A stretch of 64,000 nt of DNA from Vreelandella alkaliphila (GCF_016107625.1 NZ_JABASV010000007.1:62001-126000), one strand, 5' to 3'; counted from the first letter of the stretch, positions 1-9,396 are shown. Notes: generated from the sequence alone by a model not told the origin. Program-made: numbers and translations.

Positions 1-1487
1 ACGCGGCCTTGGCTATCGGTCACTGCCATCTCACCTTCGCCCATGCGGCAACTGCCACACGGGTGATAAGCCGTTTCAGCGTGTTGCTTGACGAAGTTAT
101 CGAGTTCTTCATCGCTTTGTACGCTAGGGCCAGGGGAAATTTCACGGCCACGGTACTTATCAAACGCTGGTTGCGCGATGATGTCGCGGGTTAAGCGAAT
201 CGCATCGCGGAACTCTTGCCAATCTTTCTCTTTGGCCATGTAGTTAAACAAGATGCTGGGTGCCGCGTGTGGGTCTTTCGAGGTTAAGCGAATTCGTCCA
301 CGGCTTTCCGAGCGCATCGAGCCAACGTGGGCCTGGAAGCCATGTGCCTGAACAGCGCTTTTACCGTTGTAACTGATCGCGATGGGCAGGAAGTGGTACT
401 GCAGGTTTGGCCACTCTTCCTCATCATTGCTACGAATAAAACCGCAGGATTCAAACTGGTTGCTGGCGCCAACGCCAGTACCTTTAAATAACCACTCGGC
501 ACCAATTTTTGGCTGGTTGTACCATTTCAGCGCCGGATACAGCGAAATAGGCTCTTTGCATTCGTACTGAATGTACATCTCAAGGTGGTCCTGGAGATTT
601 TCGCCTACGCCGGGTAGCTCATGGACGACTGAAATGCCTAATTCCCGAAGCCATTCGGGGTTGCCTACGCCAGAGCGCTGAAGAATCTGTGGTGAGGCAA
701 TGGCACCGCCACACAGCAGCACTTCCCGGCGAGCGTGGGCCTTGTGTGGCTGACCTTTTTGCTCGTAACGCACGCCAACGGCACGTTTGCCATCAAATTC
801 AATCACATCAGTGACTGCGTGGGTTTCAATGGTCAGGTTACTGCGCTGCTTGGCAGTGTCCAGGTAGCCGCGTGCAGTCGACGCACGGCGCCCCTTGGGC
901 GTGACGAAACGGTCCATGGGGCCAAAGCCCTCTTGCTGGTAGCCGTTAACATCCTCGGTTTCTGGATAGCCCGCTTGCTTCCCCGCTTCGATAAACGTGC
1001 GGTAAAGCGGATTATTGCCAGCTTTCGGCGTGGTCACGCTGACCGGGCCGTCGCCGCCGTGGTAATCATTAGGGCCAATATCGCGGGTTTCGCACTTTTT
1101 GAAATAGGGCAGGCAGCTGAGGTAATCCCACTCTTCCAAGCCGGGTTGCTTGGCCCAGTTATCGTAATCCAGGGCGTTGCCACGGATATAGCACATGCCA
1201 TTGATCAGTGAAGAGCCGCCCAGGCCTTTGCCTCGGCCACACTCCATACGGCGGCCATCCATATACGGTTCGGGATCGGTTTCAAATGCCCAGTTGTAGC
1301 GTTTGCCTTGTAGCGGGTAGGCCAGTGCGGCAGGCATTTGGGTGCGAAAATCGAAACGGTAATCAGGGCCGCCTGCTTCAAGCAGCAAAACGCTGACGTC
1401 GCTGTCTTCGGTGAGTCGGGTAGCCAGTACATTACCGGCCGAGCCTGCACCGATAATGATGTAATCAAATTCGCGTGATTGAGACAT
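1..1487 (-). CDS. betA: Choline dehydrogenase BetA (C-terminus cut by window edge)
   Basis: Membrane-associated FAD-dependent GMC oxidoreductase that oxidises choline to betaine aldehyde, the first step of glycine betaine synthesis. About 495 residues are visible and no stop codon is reached, so roughly the last 60 residues lie outside the window. The N-terminus carries the FAD dinucleotide-binding motif IIGAGSAG about eight residues in; the GMC signature GGSSLINGM follows near residue 90; the catalytic-histidine stretch [10 protein letters not shown] is present close to the left edge. The ATG at 1485-1487 follows a CAAGG ribosome site. It lies 100 bp downstream of betB on the same strand, which gives the order betI-betB-betA also seen in enterobacteria. 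Expression is expected to be choline-induced through BetI. Assignment is secure from motifs and context. Confidence 0.97.
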   Translation of the reverse strand, partial: MSQSREFDYIIIGAGSAGNVLATRLTEDSDVSVLLLEAGGPDYRFDFRTQMPAALAYPLQGKRYNWAFETDPEPYMDGRRMECGRGKGLGGSSLINGMCYIRGNALDYDNWAKQPGLEEWDYLSCLPYFKKCETRDIGPNDYHGGDGPVSVTTPKAGNNPLYRTFIEAGKQAGYPETEDVNGYQQEGFGPMDRFVTPKGRRASTARGYLDTAKQRSNLTIETHAVTDVIEFDGKRAVGVRYEQKGQPHKAHARREVLLCGGAIASPQILQRSGVGNPEWLRELGISVVHELPGVGENLQDHLEMYIQYECKEPISLYPALKWYNQPKIGAEWLFKGTGVGASNQFESCGFIRSNDEEEWPNLQYHFLPIAISYNGKSAVQAHGFQAHVGSMRSESRGRIRLTSKDPHAAPSILFNYMAKEKDWQEFRDAIRLTRDIIAQPAFDKYRGREISPGPSVQSDEELDNFVKQHAETAYHPCGSCRMGEGEMAVTDSQGR

Positions 1488-1586
1488 GCTTTTACCTTGG
1501 AGGAGCCGAATGATGGGTAATGAGCCGGTAGGCATAAAAGAGATACTTCTCTTCGATATACCTACCGGGAGCGTCCATTACTTCGC

Positions 1587-3056
1587 TTAGAACACCGACT
1601 CAAATGGCCCCATCTCGATCTGTACGGACTTAGTCTGGGTGTAGTGATTGAGCGTCTCGACGCCGTTCTCGCGGCCAATGCCCGACTCTTTGTAACCACC
1701 TACCGGCATCTCAGAAGGAGACTCGCCCCAAGTGTTGATCCAGCAAATGCCAGCTTCCAACTGGTGAATAACTCGGTGAGCACGGTTTAAGCTTTCGCTG
1801 AATACACCCGCCGCCAGACCGTATTTGGTGTCATTAGCGCGACGAATAACGTCATCTTCGCCTTCAAAGGCGAGTACGGACATTACTGGGCCAAAAATCT
1901 CTTCTTTTACGATGCGCATATCGTCAGTGCAATCGGTGAAGATGGTGGGCGCGGCCCAGGCACCCTTCGCCCAATCACCGCTATTCCACGCATCGCCACC
2001 TGCCAATACTCGTGCGCCTTGCTCTTTACCCAAGGCAATATAGGAAAGCACTTTTTGCTGATGTTCAAAGCTTACTAGCGGGCCGAAGTTAACGCTGGGG
2101 TCCATCGGGTCGCCCGCTTTGATACGCTGAACGCGTTCAACCAGCTTCGCCTCAAAGGCGTCTTTGACGCTGCGCTCCACGAACACGCGAGTGCCGTTAG
2201 TGCAAATCTGGCCGCTGGAGTAGAAGTTGGCCATCATGGCGGCATCGGCAGCACGATTTAAATCAGCATCGGCAAACACGATCAGCGGAGACTTACCGCC
2301 TAGTTCCATAGTGACGTCTTTCAGCGTAGAGCCACCAGCAGCGGCCATCACTTTTTTGCCCGTGCCGACTTCGCCAGTAAACGATACCTTGGCGATACCA
2401 GGGTGCTCAGTCAGCATCGCGCCAACGCGGCCATCGCCTTGAACGACATTGAAAACACCGTTAGGCAGGCCTGCCTCAGTGAAAATTTCAGCCAGCTTGA
2501 TAGCGGTTAGCGGTGTTACTTCACTGGGTTTGAAGACAATGGCGTTGCCCGCTGCCAACGCAGGTGCGGCTTTCCAGCAGGCAATTTGAATGGGGTAGTT
2601 CCAGGCGCCAATGGCGCCAATGACACCGAGTGGCTCGCGACGGGTATACACAAAGGAGCTATCACGCAGCGGAATCTGGCTGCCTTCGATAGCGGGGGCA
2701 AGGCCTGCGTAGTACTCCAAGGCGTCGGCACCGGTCACAATATCGACACTGGCGGTTTCACTAATAGGCTTGCCGGTATTTTGAGTTTCCAACTCGGCAA
2801 GCTCGTCGTTGCGTTCTCTTAACAGTGCAACAGCGCGCAGCAGAACACGTGAGCGTTCCATGCCCGTCATTGAAGCCCATTGACGCTGTCCGCGTTGAGC
2901 AGCTTCTACAGCGCTATCAACATCAGCTTGGCTTGCCTGGCCAATCGTGGCAAGCAGGCTGCCATCGTAGGGGTTTGAAACGGTAAATGTCTCGCCTGAA
3001 GTGGCGTTTACCGGACGACCATCAATATAAAGTGGCTGAATATCTTGAGCGGCCAT
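1587..3056 (-). CDS. betB: Betaine aldehyde dehydrogenase BetB
   Basis: NAD(P)-dependent aldehyde dehydrogenase converting betaine aldehyde to glycine betaine, the compatible solute. The protein is 489 residues, the usual family length. Visible family landmarks are the nucleotide-binding [10 protein letters not shown], the general-base MELGGKSPL and the catalytic cysteine in SSGQICTNG, followed by the C-terminal [10 protein letters not shown]. An upstream in-frame extension would reach into betI, but the ATG at 3054-3056 has a perfectly placed AAGGAG and gives the family's usual N-terminus ([13 protein letters not shown]), so this start is chosen. It sits 10 bp after the betI stop and is almost certainly co-transcribed with it. 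Confidence 0.97.
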   Translation of the reverse strand: MAAQDIQPLYIDGRPVNATSGETFTVSNPYDGSLLATIGQASQADVDSAVEAAQRGQRQWASMTGMERSRVLLRAVALLRERNDELAELETQNTGKPISETASVDIVTGADALEYYAGLAPAIEGSQIPLRDSSFVYTRREPLGVIGAIGAWNYPIQIACWKAAPALAAGNAIVFKPSEVTPLTAIKLAEIFTEAGLPNGVFNVVQGDGRVGAMLTEHPGIAKVSFTGEVGTGKKVMAAAGGSTLKDVTMELGGKSPLIVFADADLNRAADAAMMANFYSSGQICTNGTRVFVERSVKDAFEAKLVERVQRIKAGDPMDPSVNFGPLVSFEHQQKVLSYIALGKEQGARVLAGGDAWNSGDWAKGAWAAPTIFTDCTDDMRIVKEEIFGPVMSVLAFEGEDDVIRRANDTKYGLAAGVFSESLNRAHRVIHQLEAGICWINTWGESPSEMPVGGYKESGIGRENGVETLNHYTQTKSVQIEMGPFESVF

Positions 3057-3066
3057 GTTGGTCTCC

Positions 3067-3690
3067 TTACTGTGTTTCTGCAGTGGATGCACGTTGCTGG
3101 CATCCATGATGAATAAGCAGTTGGTCGAGATAGGTGTGCGCAAGATGTCGCGCTTCAGCGGCGTCGAGCCCTTCTGGTGTAAGTGCACCACGCAGCCATA
3201 GACCATCAATCATCGCGGCTAGGCCACGGGCGGCATTGCGAGCGTCTGCACGGGGCATGACGCGCTGGAATTGATGACATAAATTGGCATACAAACGGCG
3301 ATCGTTGACATTCTGAAGCCGCTGAAGCACGGGCTTATGCATGCTGCTAGCCCAAAAGGCGAGCCATGTTTTGGCGGCAGGGCCGGTCACCTGGGTGCGA
3401 TCAAAGTTACCTTCGATGATGGCGCCAATATGCGCCCGGGGGGAGTCGTCTTCTAACGCACGGCGGCGTGCTGCAACGGCGTCACTAAGATCGGTTAAGA
3501 TCTGCCGCATCGTTGCTTCCAGCAGGCCATCCTTGCCGCCAAAGTAGTGACTAATAATGCCCGCCGAAACGCCAGCATGACGGGCAATTCGCATGACGGT
3601 TGCTTCTGCTAAACCAACTTCGTCAATGGCCGCCATGGTAGCCTTAATTAACTGCTGGCGGCGTATCGGTTCCATTCCCACCTTAGGCAC
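3067..3690 (-). CDS. betI: TetR-family choline-responsive repressor BetI
   Basis: Transcriptional repressor of the choline-to-betaine genes, relieved by choline. It has 207 residues: an N-terminal TetR helix-turn-helix (about residues 8-55, with [17 protein letters not shown] typical of BetI) and a C-terminal ligand-binding domain containing [12 protein letters not shown]. The start is GTG at 3688-3690 with an upstream AGGAG. It is the first gene of betI-betB-betA. The palindrome at 3782-3795, about 90 bp upstream and shared with the divergent binding-protein gene, is the probable operator, so the repressor is expected to control both directions as well as itself. Confidence 0.95.
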   Translation of the reverse strand: MPKVGMEPIRRQQLIKATMAAIDEVGLAEATVMRIARHAGVSAGIISHYFGGKDGLLEATMRQILTDLSDAVAARRRALEDDSPRAHIGAIIEGNFDRTQVTGPAAKTWLAFWASSMHKPVLQRLQNVNDRRLYANLCHQFQRVMPRADARNAARGLAAMIDGLWLRGALTPEGLDAAEARHLAHTYLDQLLIHHGCQQRASTAETQ

Positions 3691-3781
3691 AGCTATCTCC
3701 TACTGACGTTGAATGCCCATTGGCTCCTGTCCTTGAAAACCAGGAGTAGGCATGATTACCTGACCATGATGACATTTTTTT

Positions 3782-3795
3782 ATTGAACGTTCAAT
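3782..3795. promoter_or_regulatory. BetI-type operator palindrome
   Basis: The sequence ATTGAACGTTCAAT is a perfect 14-bp palindrome between betI and the divergent choline-binding protein gene. Its position in the shared upstream region and TetR-type dyad symmetry fit a BetI operator; TTGAAC/GTTCAA dyads have been associated with bet control regions of other gammaproteobacteria. Binding is inferred. Confidence 0.7.
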
Positions 3796-3881
3796 CAATA
3801 AAAGCCTGCGTTGTTTTCTCGTCTCTACGACTGTTACGTATAGAGCGTGTTCATATAAAACCGATAATGGGGAAGATCAAC

Positions 3882-4814
3882 ATGAAACGGACATACACAC
3901 GAAGCCTAAGTACATTACTGCTGACTGCCTGTTTACCGGCAGCTGCCTATGCTAATGAGTGTAGTAGTGTTCGCTTTGCAGAAGTGGGTTGGACTGATAT
4001 TACAGCAACGACAGCATTGGCTAGTGAAGTACTGGAAGCACTTGGTTATGAAACGCGTGTCGATACTGTCTCGGTGCCGATTGCTTATGCGGGCATGGGT
4101 AATAATGATTTTGACGTCTTTTTAGGTAACTGGATGCCATCGATGGCCTCTATCAGCGACCCCTATGTGGAGCGTGGCGAGGTTGAGCGCTTAGTGGTCA
4201 ACCTTGAGGGAGCTAAGTACACCCTGGCAGTGCCCCAATATGTCTATGATGCGGGCGTGACCTCCGTTAATGATCTGGCAGAGCATGCTGATCAGTTTGA
4301 GCAGCGTTTACACGGCATTGAAGCTGGCAATGATGGTAACGAGCTGATTGAGCAAATGATTGATGATAACGCCTATGGGCTTGGTGATTGGCAAGTCATC
4401 GATTCGAGCGAGGCGGGTATGCTGGCTGAGCTTCGCGCGAGGGTGCCTAATGAAAAATGGATGGTGTTTTTAGGCTGGGAACCGCATCCAATGAACACTA
4501 ATTTTGATATGGCGTATTTATCTGATGCTGGCGACTATTTTGGCCCCAACCTGGGGGGCGCAACCGTGCATACCAATACCCGGGCAGGGTTTGTTGAAGC
4601 GTGCCCTAATGTTGGTGAACTGCTGAAAAATATGACGTTCACCCTGGAAATGGAAAACCAATTGATGAGCGCCATTATGGACGATGGGGTGGATCCGCGA
4701 GAGGCAGCGCGTAGTTACCTTAATGAAAACGATGATGTGTTAGCAGCATGGCTCGAAGGGGTGACTACTCGAGCTGGCGAAGAAGCGCTGCCAGCAGTCC
4801 AAGCAGCTTTATAA
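3882..4814 (+). CDS. choX: Choline/betaine ABC transporter periplasmic binding protein, ChoX-like
   Basis: Periplasmic substrate-binding protein of the OpuAC/ProX fold. It is 310 residues with a Sec signal peptide (basic MKRTYTRS, hydrophobic core, cleavage expected after AAAYA) and mature N-terminus NECSSV. The segment VGWTDITATTALAS and the later GWEPHPMN are typical of choline-specific ChoX proteins; the Trp and Tyr residues there and elsewhere would form the aromatic cage around quaternary ammonium groups. The ATG at 3882 is preferred over an upstream ATG at 3867 because GGGGAAG precedes it at good spacing and it begins the signal peptide. No permease or ATPase gene follows: the next features are tRNA-Met and SRP RNA. 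It must therefore work with a transporter encoded elsewhere. It is divergent from betI and probably choline-induced. Confidence 0.88.
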   Translation: MKRTYTRSLSTLLLTACLPAAAYANECSSVRFAEVGWTDITATTALASEVLEALGYETRVDTVSVPIAYAGMGNNDFDVFLGNWMPSMASISDPYVERGEVERLVVNLEGAKYTLAVPQYVYDAGVTSVNDLAEHADQFEQRLHGIEAGNDGNELIEQMIDDNAYGLGDWQVIDSSEAGMLAELRARVPNEKWMVFLGWEPHPMNTNFDMAYLSDAGDYFGPNLGGATVHTNTRAGFVEACPNVGELLKNMTFTLEMENQLMSAIMDDGVDPREAARSYLNENDDVLAAWLEGVTTRAGEEALPAVQAAL

Positions 4815-4843
4815 GTACACTATTCACTTAACAGGGTAGTTGA

Positions 4844-4877
4844 ATGAAAGGTAGGTCGTTTTTGGCTTGCCTTTCAT
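4844..4877 (+). terminator. Hairpin after choX
   Basis: ATGAAAGG and CCTTTCAT form an 8-bp inverted repeat about 30 bp beyond the choX stop. A T-run lies in the loop rather than after the stem, so it is an imperfect intrinsic terminator at best. Confidence 0.35.
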
Positions 4878-4917
4878 AGTTAAGATAGGCATAATCTGCA
4901 CCCGTTGATGAGGGAAA

Positions 4918-4994
4918 GGCTACGTAGCTCAGCTGGTTAGAGCACATCACTCATAATGATGGGGTCCCCTGTTCAAATCAGGGCGTAGCCACCA
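4918..4994 (+). tRNA. tRNA-Met (CAT), elongator
   Basis: A full cloverleaf can be drawn. The acceptor stem is GGCTACG/CGTAGCC, the anticodon stem CATCA/TGATG encloses loop CTCATAA (anticodon CAT), the T arm is CCCTG-TTCAAAT-CAGGG, and the CCA is encoded. The acceptor stem, fully paired from its first G, and the overall close match to E. coli metT indicate the elongator, not the initiator. The T loop has TTCAAAT where TTCGAAT is more usual. Confidence 0.97.
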
Positions 4995-5041
4995 CATCAG
5001 CATTAGTACACTCACTTAGAAATATCAGAGTGTACCGTTAT

Positions 5042-5151
5042 GGTGGCCCCTTAGGTCCTCCCGCAACGCTAAACTGCAAACCCCGCCAGGCCCGGAAGGG
5101 AGCAACGGTAGTGGTGGCTGCGTGTGCCGGGATGTGGCTTTTGGGGCCGCC
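5042..5151 (+). ncRNA. ffs: Signal recognition particle 4.5S RNA
   Basis: Small bacterial SRP RNA of about 110 nt. The ends GGTGGCCCC and GGGGCCGCC pair as the terminal helix. The conserved parts of 4.5S RNA are all present: CCTCCCGCAACGCTA near the 5' side, the Ffh-binding tip CAGGCCCGGAAGGGAGCA, and GTGTGCCGGGATGTGGCT on the 3' side. It folds as one long hairpin and binds Ffh to target inner-membrane proteins to FtsY. Ends are placed by pairing and may differ by a base or two. Confidence 0.93.
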
Positions 5152-5365
5152 TCCATTTCTGTCGTTCTCACCTAAATCTAGCATAACTTCTTTTGTAGTG
5201 GTTCTACGAAAAGCTGCGATGTTCTGTATTGTTGTAAGCCTCCTCATATCTTCCTTCTAAATAAACCTCGCTGCGTTCGGAACTCTTTTACTACATCTCT
5301 TCAATAGGCATCTTCTGCAGCATTGATTCAGCAAGAAGCATCGTAATCCGCGCGTTTCGGCTTTA

Positions 5366-5791
5366 GTGTCAAACCTGCAAGCCAGCAGGGACGGAAGCTT
5401 AGCGCTATTCAATCTGGGGGTGACGTCGGCGGCGCTGGGTATTTTCTTTTACTCACTTAGCCGAGGTGATGAGCTTGTAATGGCCCGCGCTCTGGTGGTC
5501 AATGTCATCGTGGTATTAGAGATTTTTTATCTATTTAACGTGCGTTACCTACACACGAGTTCATTTAACTTGCTTGGCGTGCTGAGGAACCCCACTGTGT
5601 TGATAGCGATCACGGTAGTCTTTATTTCTCAACTTGCTTTCACGTATCTGCCGATCATGCATAGTCTATTCGATACTCGGCCACTAGATTTTATGGATGG
5701 TTTATTAGTGATTAGCATGGGAATCGCTATGATGTGTGTGCTGGAGACCGAAAAATACCTAGTTCGAAGGGGTGGTTGGTTCGACCACTGA
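5366..5791 (+). pseudogene. C-terminal remnant of a P-type cation-transporting ATPase
   Basis: The 141-residue reading frame resembles only the last five or so membrane segments of Ca2+/Na+-type P-type ATPases (Cation_ATPase_C domain). ARALVVNVIVVLEIFYLFNVRYLH, read as two short stretches, then LLGVLRNP and FTYLPIMHSLFDT, is the usual order of that domain. The phosphorylation site DKTGT and the nucleotide-binding domain are absent; upstream, the frame closes at a stop near 5324 without further family similarity. A full protein would be about 900 residues. The frame opens at a GTG with no good ribosome site. I read it as a decayed gene; a short membrane protein in its own right is less likely. 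Confidence 0.75.
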
Positions 5792-5807
5792 GTAGGGAGA
5801 GAATAGT

Positions 5808-6464
5808 GTGCCGAAGAGTGATCAAATGAAGCCTCAGCGCTTAAAGCGTGACCCTTATCTTCTCTGGCTCTTCTTTGGCTTTGTGTTCATATGGACATGG
5901 TTAGCGCTTGGGCCCCATTATCGGTCTGATTGGTTACTTGAGAATATACTGGTGTTTATGGCAGTGCCTGTGTTGGGGTGGATCTGGTATTGGCGGAATA
6001 TCTCACGTCTAGCGTGGAGTTGTATTTTTCTCTTCCTGGTATTCCATGAAATCGGTGCTCATTACACTTATTCCGAGGTGCCATATGATCTATGGTGGCA
6101 AGAACTGTTTGGTTTCTCTTTAGATCATTGCCTTGGCTTCGAGCGTAATCAGTATGATCGATGGGTGCATTTTCTCTATGGTTTATTAATACTGCCACTT
6201 GTGGCAGAGCTGATGGAAAGGCTTTTCCCCTTAGATTCCTTTCTGCGATGGCTTATTCCGGTGATGATTATTATGTCCCATTCCTCACTCTATGAACTTA
6301 TCGAATGGTTTTCAGCAGAAGTATTTAGCGAAGAGTTAGGCCAAGCCTATCTGGGGGCACAGGGAGATATCTGGGATGCTCAAAAAGATATGGCACTGGC
6401 ACTTATGGGAGCACTATTAGCCTGTGTGGTTTATTTTATGAAACGGCGATTTGAAAAAAACTAA
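5808..6464 (+). CDS. YjdF-like inner membrane protein (DUF2238)
   Basis: Polytopic membrane protein of 218 residues with about six hydrophobic segments. It belongs to the DUF2238/YjdF family by the block HEIGAHYTYSEVPYD, followed by a conserved (N)YDRxVHFLYGLL stretch and the later YELIEWFSAE. The conserved His, Glu and Asp residues inside or near membrane segments suggest metal or proton chemistry, but no function is established. GTG at 5808 with GGGAGA upstream is the likely start; ATG at 5826 is possible. It begins 16 bp after the ATPase remnant, on the same strand. Confidence 0.85.
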   Translation: MPKSDQMKPQRLKRDPYLLWLFFGFVFIWTWLALGPHYRSDWLLENILVFMAVPVLGWIWYWRNISRLAWSCIFLFLVFHEIGAHYTYSEVPYDLWWQELFGFSLDHCLGFERNQYDRWVHFLYGLLILPLVAELMERLFPLDSFLRWLIPVMIIMSHSSLYELIEWFSAEVFSEELGQAYLGAQGDIWDAQKDMALALMGALLACVVYFMKRRFEKN

Positions 6465-6524
6465 TCAATTCAACCATTATTTGCTAACTTAAGTAATCGC
6501 AAGTATCGGTCATAAAGCTAACAC

Positions 6525-6869
6525 TTACTTGTATATAATACTGCAGTCTTTGCAGCGTGTAGCATAGGGCAGTGCTTTCAGGCGCTCAGGCGCAATTAAA
6601 CCGCCACATTCCTCGCAGTAATCACCCAGTTGCGCCTCAATACGTGCTAAGGCGAGTTCTATCTGGGTCAGCTCCGACGTAGCTTCATTTTCAAGTTGGT
6701 CAACCACTTCGTCGTTCTGAACTTGCGTTGCCTGCTCTTCAAGGTCTTTCTCCAGGGCACCACTGATTCGATGCTGATGCTCTTTGTAGCGCTGCAGCCT
6801 CTCTTGAAGTTCTGTCCTTAGGCCTTCTAGTAGGGCCTTTCTGGCTCGTGTACTGTCTTGTATGGCCAT
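6525..6869 (-). CDS. TraR/DksA-family zinc-finger protein
   Basis: A 114-residue DksA-like protein with an N-terminal coiled coil (about residues 8-80, rich in Glu, Gln and Leu) and a C-terminal zinc finger of four cysteines at 85, 88, 106 and 109 (CEEC, CKDC). Proteins of this type insert the coiled coil into the RNA polymerase secondary channel and alter initiation, or act as small paralogues of DksA. It is shorter than true DksA (about 150 residues) and lacks its N-terminal extension; the coiled-coil tip DxxDxA of DksA is not obvious, so (p)ppGpp-linked activity is uncertain. It stands alone, with GGGGG at ribosome-site distance from the ATG. Confidence 0.88.
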   Translation of the reverse strand: MAIQDSTRARKALLEGLRTELQERLQRYKEHQHRISGALEKDLEEQATQVQNDEVVDQLENEATSELTQIELALARIEAQLGDYCEECGGLIAPERLKALPYATRCKDCSIIYK

Positions 6870-7038
6870 ATAGCCCCCAGCGGTACAAGTTAGTAATTAA
6901 TTCATAATAGATCAATTTGGAAACATGGCTCTTGATATTGTTCACTCTTGATGTACATAGCTACCTGGGGCATCCGCGAGAGAGGGGTAGGTCTTAGACC
7001 CGACGTTGGGCGATTTAGCAAACGGCCCTGAGCGTTCA

Positions 7039-7074
7039 GCTAGCCATGCTAGCCATGCTAGCCATGCTAGCCAC
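7039..7074. repeat. Four tandem copies of a 9-bp unit
   Basis: The unit GCTAGCCAT is repeated at 7039, 7048, 7057 and 7066 (the last ends in CAC). It encodes the MAS triplets at the tail of the phaC remnant on the minus strand and coincides with the point where homology to PHA synthase stops, so it marks the break. Confidence 0.9.
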
Positions 7075-7799
7075 GCAGGCCACCATGAACCAGGCTGGCA
7101 CAATCAGCAAAGGCATCGAGTGAACCTTATCAGTGGCAGGTGAGTACTGGATCAGCTCAATCAAATGGTTGAGGTATACGACCTTGCCTGGTGTCACTGC
7201 GAGGTCACGCCCAACTACAAAATTTTCGGACCCCTCCGGCTTCTTACCAAGAGTATGATTCTGAATATCTTCCCACCAGTGCTGTATTCCATAGAGTAAG
7301 TTTGCACCGCCGTTATTCAAGGTTTTCCTGATGACGACAGGGTTGGTCAGCAGGTAATTTGAAGGCGACAGCACATCAAGCCATTGGCGCGCACCAAACT
7401 CAACCGCCTGTTCATGATGAGGTGATAGCCCACGTAGACCGATTGTAGCGTTATACCACCACTGCTGTTGGAGTAAAAAACTTTGGTAAAGCAAGTTGTA
7501 GGGAAGAGTCGCCAAGCAGGGTCTCGGAAACGTCGGTCTTGAGGTAATGGCTCTATACAGGGTTCAGCGTCAGGGTCGAGTGTTGAATGGCTTGCCCAAG
7601 AAATTAAGCGTAGCTGTTTTTTCATGGCTTTATGCACAAGGTGAGTCTGAGTCACAGGCGAAAGAGCTAGGCTAGAAAGCCAATCCAGGTAAGTAAGTAT
7701 GACTGAGGCAGGCGAAATACCAAGGGTCAAGCCCGCCAACGAAGCACGCACAAGCCTGTCTTGGCTTTCGTGCTGAGTATCGTTGAAAAACATGCGCAT
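7039..7799 (-). pseudogene. phaC: Truncated, frameshifted PHA synthase remnant
   Basis: Two overlapping minus-strand frames together give the N-terminal third of a polyhydroxyalkanoate synthase. The first (from 7799) carries the PhaC N-terminal domain: GISPASVILTYLDW and PQDRRFRDPAW. Homology then jumps frame near 7505-7512 to LPYNLLYQSFLL, VLSPSNYLLTNP, VGRDLAVTPGKVVY and LIVPAWFM. Everything after that, including the GxCxGG lipase-like box and the Cys-Asp-His triad, is missing and replaced by the 9-bp repeat. A functional synthase is about 580-620 residues. One single-base frameshift plus loss of the catalytic two thirds makes this a pseudogene. Confidence 0.88.
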
Positions 7800-8121
7800 G
7801 TGGCCTCAAGTGGTATTATTTTTCTAACTATATCTATTCAATTATATTGATTTTAAAAAACATTTTGCCTTATTTATAGTCAACATTAATCAATAATTTT
7901 TTTGAATTTTTTAAATAAATTGAGCTATCTCAATTTTATCGCTGTTTAAGGCTTTTTTACTATTTTAAATTGCTTCTCGTCTGAAAAAACAGGCTAGACT
8001 TATCTATAAGATGTTCCCTTGATCCACCACAATAAACTGCTGAAGCCAAATAAAATACAACTACCAATCTTCCTAGTATGAACGGGGTCTTTTATACGGT
8101 TCTTTGCTGGAGCTTTCATAA
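7800..8121. other. AT-rich gap, no gene seen
   Basis: About 320 bp between the phaC remnant and cbpA, strongly AT-rich with runs of T and A between 7818 and 7940. No open frame with a ribosome site and no RNA fold was recognised. The last 100 bp must hold the cbpA promoter, but I could not pick -35/-10 boxes with confidence. Confidence 0.6.
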
Positions 8122-9063
8122 GTGGAATTTAAGGATTACTACCAAGTGTTGGGGGTATCGAAGACTGCGACGGCCGAGGAGATCAAGAAGGCTTACCGTC
8201 AGTTGGCGCGTAAGTTTCATCCCGATGTCAGTAAAGAACCCGATTCTGAACAACGCATGCAAGAGGTTAACGAAGCTAAGGCGGTGCTATCCGACCCTGA
8301 GAAGCGTCTCGCCTATGACCAGTTGGCACAGCAGTATCGATCGGGGCAGGATTTCCAGCCATCTCCTGAGTGGGATGCGGGCTTTGAATTCAGTGGGCGT
8401 GGATTCGAGGAGGCTGATCTCAGTGAGTTCAGTGATTTCTTTGCCAACCTGTTTGGTCAAGGAGGCCGGACTAGGCAAAAGGGACGCAGCTATCAAATGC
8501 GTGGCGAAGACCGTCATGCCAAGATTAATATCGACTTGAAAGATGCTTTCCACGGCGCTAACCGTACGATCATCCTGCAAGTGCCGCAAGTTGATTCTCA
8601 GGGGCGTGTGGCCTCTCGGGAGCACACCCTCAGTGTTCAGATACCCAAAGGTATCAAGGCAGGCCAACATATTCGCCTTATAGGGCAGGGCAGCCCTGGC
8701 GTTGGAGGGGGCCCATCAGGTGACCTCTATTTAGAGATTCACTTCACGCTAGACTCACAATATCGGGTCGATGGGCGGGATGTGTATCAAACGGTGCCGA
8801 TAACTCCTTGGGAAGCAGCTTTAGGGGCGAGCATCGAAACGACAACACCTTCAGGAATGGTGAGATTCAAAGTACCAGCTGGATCTCAAACCGGTCGTAA
8901 GCTGCGCCTCAAGGGGCGTGGTATTCCAGGGCAGGAGCCGGGTGATCTTTATATGGAACTTGAAGTGGTGCTACCTCCGGCTGATACCGATAAAGCACGA
9001 GAATTATATAAAACCATGGCACGTGAATTCGCTTTTGATCCGCGCCAACGAAAGGGAGGCTAG
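8122..9063 (+). CDS. cbpA: DnaJ-class co-chaperone / curved DNA-binding protein CbpA
   Basis: DnaJ-type co-chaperone for DnaK that also binds curved DNA in E. coli. In its 313 residues the J domain occupies about 1-70 with the HPD triad at 33-35 (KFHPDVSKE). A Gly/Phe-rich linker follows (about 75-125), then the C-terminal substrate-binding domains with LSVQIPKGIKAGQHIRL and VRFKVPAGSQTGRKLRLKG. The cysteine-rich zinc domain of DnaJ is absent, as expected for CbpA. The start is GTG at 8122, preceded by GGAG. It is followed 3 bp later by cbpM, the gene for its inhibitor, so the two are co-translated. Confidence 0.95.
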   Translation: MEFKDYYQVLGVSKTATAEEIKKAYRQLARKFHPDVSKEPDSEQRMQEVNEAKAVLSDPEKRLAYDQLAQQYRSGQDFQPSPEWDAGFEFSGRGFEEADLSEFSDFFANLFGQGGRTRQKGRSYQMRGEDRHAKINIDLKDAFHGANRTIILQVPQVDSQGRVASREHTLSVQIPKGIKAGQHIRLIGQGSPGVGGGPSGDLYLEIHFTLDSQYRVDGRDVYQTVPITPWEAALGASIETTTPSGMVRFKVPAGSQTGRKLRLKGRGIPGQEPGDLYMELEVVLPPADTDKARELYKTMAREFAFDPRQRKGG

Positions 9064-9066
9064 CGC

Positions 9067-9396
9067 ATGGCACAGCAGCATACCGTTAGCGGCGAATTGA
9101 TTGACGAGGTGACCCTTACGCTTGAAGATCTGGCTCGCGCCTGTTCGGTGAAACCTGATTGGATCATAGAGCGCATTGAGAGCGGTTTGTTAGCCGACGG
9201 TTCGCCCTATGTGGCGAACTGGCGTTTTACCAGCCACGACCTGACCCGTGCTCGACGAATGTGTCAGTTGGAACGTGACTTTGAGGCAGTGCCCGAGCTA
9301 GCAGCCCTGGCGGCTGACCTGATAGAGGAGAACCAGCGTTTAAAGAGCAGATTGCGAGCTGCTGGGCTCATTGATGACGCCGATGGCCCTAGCTGA
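9067..9396 (+). CDS. cbpM: Chaperone modulator CbpM
   Basis: Small (109-residue) MerR-fold-like protein that binds the J domain of CbpA and blocks both its co-chaperone and DNA-binding activity. The N-terminal half reads like the family (TLTLEDLARACSVKPDWIIERIESGLL, in parts) with the helix-turn-helix-like region at about residues 18-45. A C-terminal helix with EENQRLKSRLRAAGL is probably coiled coil. It starts 3 bp after the cbpA stop with GGGAGG inside the end of cbpA. Pairing with CbpA is the main support. Confidence 0.92.
   Translation: MAQQHTVSGELIDEVTLTLEDLARACSVKPDWIIERIESGLLADGSPYVANWRFTSHDLTRARRMCQLERDFEAVPELAALAADLIEENQRLKSRLRAAGLIDDADGPS

Noticed and set aside
5042..5260. Short open frames over the 4.5S RNA gene on both strands
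   Set aside because: They overlap a conserved RNA gene and have no ribosome site or homology.
7039..7074. Repeats as a CRISPR array
   Set aside because: The unit is 9 bp with no spacers and lies in the phaC remnant; no cas gene is present. No CRISPR array is seen anywhere in the window.
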